64,000 bases of DNA from the NCBI RefSeq assembly GCF_030287445.1, contig NZ_JASVWB010000002.1:4216001-4280000 (forward strand). The letters run 5' to 3'. Numbering within the stretch: the first letter of the stretch is position 1; each line of letters starts with the position of its first letter. The notes under the pieces are model-generated. The model saw nothing but the letters and a program-made list of their open reading frames with translations. It made no database searches and had not been told where the DNA came from. The position numbers were made by a program, and so were the translations under genes. Positions 62,020 through 64,000 of this stretch are shown here, piece by piece. Origin of the DNA: Streptomyces sp. ALI-76-A. Its GTDB lineage: Bacteria; Actinomycetota; Actinomycetes; Streptomycetales; Streptomycetaceae.

Positions 62020-63420
62020 TCAGCGCGGGCCGAGGCTCCAGCGCGGGCCCTGCGGTCCGTCCTCGATGACCAGTCCGGACTGGTTGAGCTGGTCGCGGAT
62101 GGCGTCGGCGGTGGTCCAGTCCTTGCGCCCGCGGGCCGCCTCGCGCTGGTCGAGGACCAGGCGTACGAGGCTGTCGACCACGCCGTGCAGATCGTCGCCG
62201 CGGTCGGCCTCGCCGGCCCAGTGCGGGTCGAGCGGGTCCAGGCCGAGGACGCCGAGCATGGCGCGTACCTCGGCGAGGCGGGCGACGGCGGCTTCCTTGT
62301 CGTCGGCGGCCAGCGCGGAGTTGCCCTGCCGGACGGTGGTGTGCACGACGGCGAGGGCCTGCGGCACGCCCAGGTCGTCGTCCATCGCCTCGGCGAAGGC
62401 GGGCGGCACCTCGGCGGAGGGTTCGACGGCTCCCCCGGCCTTCTCCACCACGCGCTGCACGAAGCCCTCGATCCGCGCGAACGCGGACTCGGCCTCGCGC
62501 AGGGCCTCCTCGCTGTACTCGATCATGGAGCGGTAGTGCGGGGTGCCGAGGTAGTAGCGCAGCACGATCGGGCGCCAGACCTTGACCATCTCGCTGACCA
62601 GGACCGAGTTGCCGAGCGACTTCGACATCTTCTCGCCGCTCATGGTGACCCAGGCGTTGTGCAGCCAGTACCGGGCGAACTCGTCGCCGTATGCCTTGGC
62701 CTGGGCGATCTCGTTCTCGTGGTGCGGGAAGATCAGGTCCAGGCCGCCGCCGTGGATGTCGAAGGCGGAGCCGAGGTACTTGTGGGCCATCGCCGAGCAC
62801 TCCAGGTGCCAGCCCGGACGGCCCCGGCCCCACGGGGTCTCCCAGCTCGGCTCGCCCGGCTTGACCGCCTTCCACATGGCGAAGTCGCGGGGGTCCCGCT
62901 TGCCGGTGATGCCCTCCTCGGCGGGCTGGCGCATCTCGTCCAGGTCCTGCCGGGACAGCTCCAGGTAGGCGGGCCAGGAGCGCACGTCGAAGTAGACGCT
63001 GCCGTCGGCCTCGTAGGCGTGGCCGCGCTCGATGAGGCCGCGCATCATCTCGATCATCTCGGTGACGTGGCCGGTGGCACGCGGTTCGTAGGTGGGCGGC
63101 AGGCAGCCGAGGGCGTTGTAGCCGTCGTTGAACGCGCGCTCGTTCTCGTAGCCGATGGACCACCAGGGGCGGCCCTGCTCGGCGGCCTTGGCGATGATCT
63201 TGTCGTCGATGTCGGTGACGTTGCGGACGAACGTGACGTCGTAGCCGCGGTACTGGAACCAGCGGCGCATGATGTCGAAGTTCAGGTAGGAGCGGACGTG
63301 CCCGATGTGCGGGGCCGCCTGCACGGTGGCGCCACACAGGTAGATCGAGACACAACCCGGCTGGAGCGGGGCGAAGTCACGGATCTGCCGGGCGCTGGTG
63401 TCGTACAGGCGAATAGTCAC
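62020..63420 (-). CDS. cysS: Cysteinyl-tRNA synthetase
   Basis: 466 residues, class I synthetase, normal length. Zinc ligand Cys29 in [12 protein letters not shown] at 38-41, WHLECSAM with the second zinc Cys, [12 protein letters not shown] with zinc His and Glu, KMSKS, and C-terminal anticodon region [28 protein letters not shown] start. Stands in the ispF-cysS-rlmB cluster transcribed leftwards. Confidence 0.97.
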   Translation of the reverse strand: MTIRLYDTSARQIRDFAPLQPGCVSIYLCGATVQAAPHIGHVRSYLNFDIMRRWFQYRGYDVTFVRNVTDIDDKIIAKAAEQGRPWWSIGYENERAFNDGYNALGCLPPTYEPRATGHVTEMIEMMRGLIERGHAYEADGSVYFDVRSWPAYLELSRQDLDEMRQPAEEGITGKRDPRDFAMWKAVKPGEPSWETPWGRGRPGWHLECSAMAHKYLGSAFDIHGGGLDLIFPHHENEIAQAKAYGDEFARYWLHNAWVTMSGEKMSKSLGNSVLVSEMVKVWRPIVLRYYLGTPHYRSMIEYSEEALREAESAFARIEGFVQRVVEKAGGAVEPSAEVPPAFAEAMDDDLGVPQALAVVHTTVRQGNSALAADDKEAAVARLAEVRAMLGVLGLDPLDPHWAGEADRGDDLHGVVDSLVRLVLDQREAARGRKDWTTADAIRDQLNQSGLVIEDGPQGPRWSLGPR

Positions 63421-63500
63421 GTGTCCAGGGTAGTAGGCGACGGGGAGTGCCTCGCGACCTTCGGCTCAGGGCGGGCGGATTCGTGACGTTCGCGGCGGCG

Positions 63501-63998
63501 TCAGGTCCCGGCGCGTGCGACCAGGGCCGTGGCCACCGCCATCAGGCCTTCGCCCCGCCCCGGGAAGCCGAGCCCGTCGGTGGTCGCGCCCGACACCGAG
63601 ACCGGGGCTCCGGCCGCCTCGGACAGGATCTTCTGGGCCTCGTCCCGGCGCTTGCCGATCTTCGGGCGCGGGCCGACGACCTGGACGGCGATGTTGCCGA
63701 TGGTGAAGCCCGCCTCCCGGACGATCCGGGCGGCCTCCGTCAGCAGCGTGACGCCGGAGGCACCCGACCACTCGGGGCGCCCGGTGCCGAAGTGCTGCCC
63801 GAGGTCGCCCAGCCCGGCCGCCGAGAACAGCGCGTTGCAGGCGGCGTGGGCGACGACGTCCGCGTCGGAGTGGCCGGCCAGACCGGCGCCCTCGCCCTCC
63901 CATTTCAGGCCGGCGCACCACAGTTCGCGGCCCTCCTCGAAGGCGTGGATGTCGGTGCCGATGCCTACCTGGGGAAGCAGCGGTGCCTCAGAAGCCAT
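63501..63998 (-). CDS. ispF: 2-C-methyl-D-erythritol 2,4-cyclodiphosphate synthase
   Basis: 165 residues, complete; the ATG is 2 nt inside the right edge. [12 protein letters not shown] supplies the Asp-x-His metal site, [28 protein letters not shown] the second part, and [14 protein letters not shown] the C-terminal nucleotide site. Catalyses the cyclisation step of the MEP isoprenoid pathway. The upstream gene (usually ispD) is outside the window. cysS begins 81 nt downstream. Confidence 0.96.
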   Translation of the reverse strand: MASEAPLLPQVGIGTDIHAFEEGRELWCAGLKWEGEGAGLAGHSDADVVAHAACNALFSAAGLGDLGQHFGTGRPEWSGASGVTLLTEAARIVREAGFTIGNIAVQVVGPRPKIGKRRDEAQKILSEAAGAPVSVSGATTDGLGFPGRGEGLMAVATALVARAGT

Positions 63999-64000
63999 CG

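Overview
The window is a gene-dense, very high-GC chromosomal segment of a Streptomyces. Codon third positions are almost always G or C, GTG starts are common, and many genes look leaderless, with a -10 box ending about 8 nt before the start codon. From memory, the gene order follows the S. coelicolor core chromosome read backwards, from about SCO431x down to SCO4233. Recognisable anchors are groEL2, the SAM-riboswitch/threonine synthase-like/sulfur-carrier operon, otsA/otsB, nagK-nagA, cdgB, terD, a SoxR-target quinone reductase, msiK, rlmB, cysS and ispF. No rRNA operon, prophage or CRISPR array is visible. One tRNA gene (Thr, UGU) is present.

Region by region. 0-13 kb: a membrane protein, a membrane-anchored PstS-like protein, the helicase pair (helicase-associated protein and XPB) separated by two small secreted peptides and an unusual YqhA-IstB fusion, then a HelD/HelR-type RNA polymerase-recycling helicase and CutC. 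13-19 kb: HD hydrolase, MDMPI-GNAT fusion, small conserved proteins, a leaderless RpiR regulator and murQ. murQ is flanked by two inverted copies of a 169-bp palindromic MITE-like element, with a third copy at 38.8 kb. 19-24 kb: accessory-flavoured block with an XRE regulator/DUF397 pair, an HTH protein with a structured leader, a leaderless mini-ORF, and an esterase. 24-30 kb: a frameshifted old-yellow-enzyme gene, groEL2 with CIRCE, a cold-shock gene, and a SAM-I riboswitch in front of a threonine-synthase-family enzyme and a MoaD/ThiS-type carrier.

30-38 kb is sugar and compatible-solute metabolism: glucosyl-3-phosphoglycerate synthase, trehalose-6-phosphate synthase and phosphatase, a sugar-binding lipoprotein divergent from nagK-nagA across a DasR-type operator, and a PfkB sugar kinase. 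39-48 kb: a carbohydrate-binding membrane protein, the diguanylate cyclase CdgB, a flavin reductase-like protein, a membrane protein, ArfB, TerD and an M1 peptidase. 48-54.5 kb: pentapeptide-repeat protein, FAD oxidoreductase, SoxR-box-controlled quinone reductase and a 1000-residue Cys-rich exported protein. 54.7-56.1 kb is a decayed patch (APH, GNAT and TnpB remnants) around the tRNA-Thr gene. 56-64 kb: msiK, a secreted protein, a sugar-nucleotidyltransferase, a DoxX protein and the ispF-cysS-rlmB cluster.

Main themes are amino-sugar recycling (murQ, RpiR, nagK, nagA, DasR operator, MsiK), trehalose and glucosylglycerate synthesis, redox-responsive control, c-di-GMP signalling, and a probable alternative methionine route (riboswitch, PLP enzyme and sulfur carrier). 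All functional calls are by reading the sequence; no database search was run.
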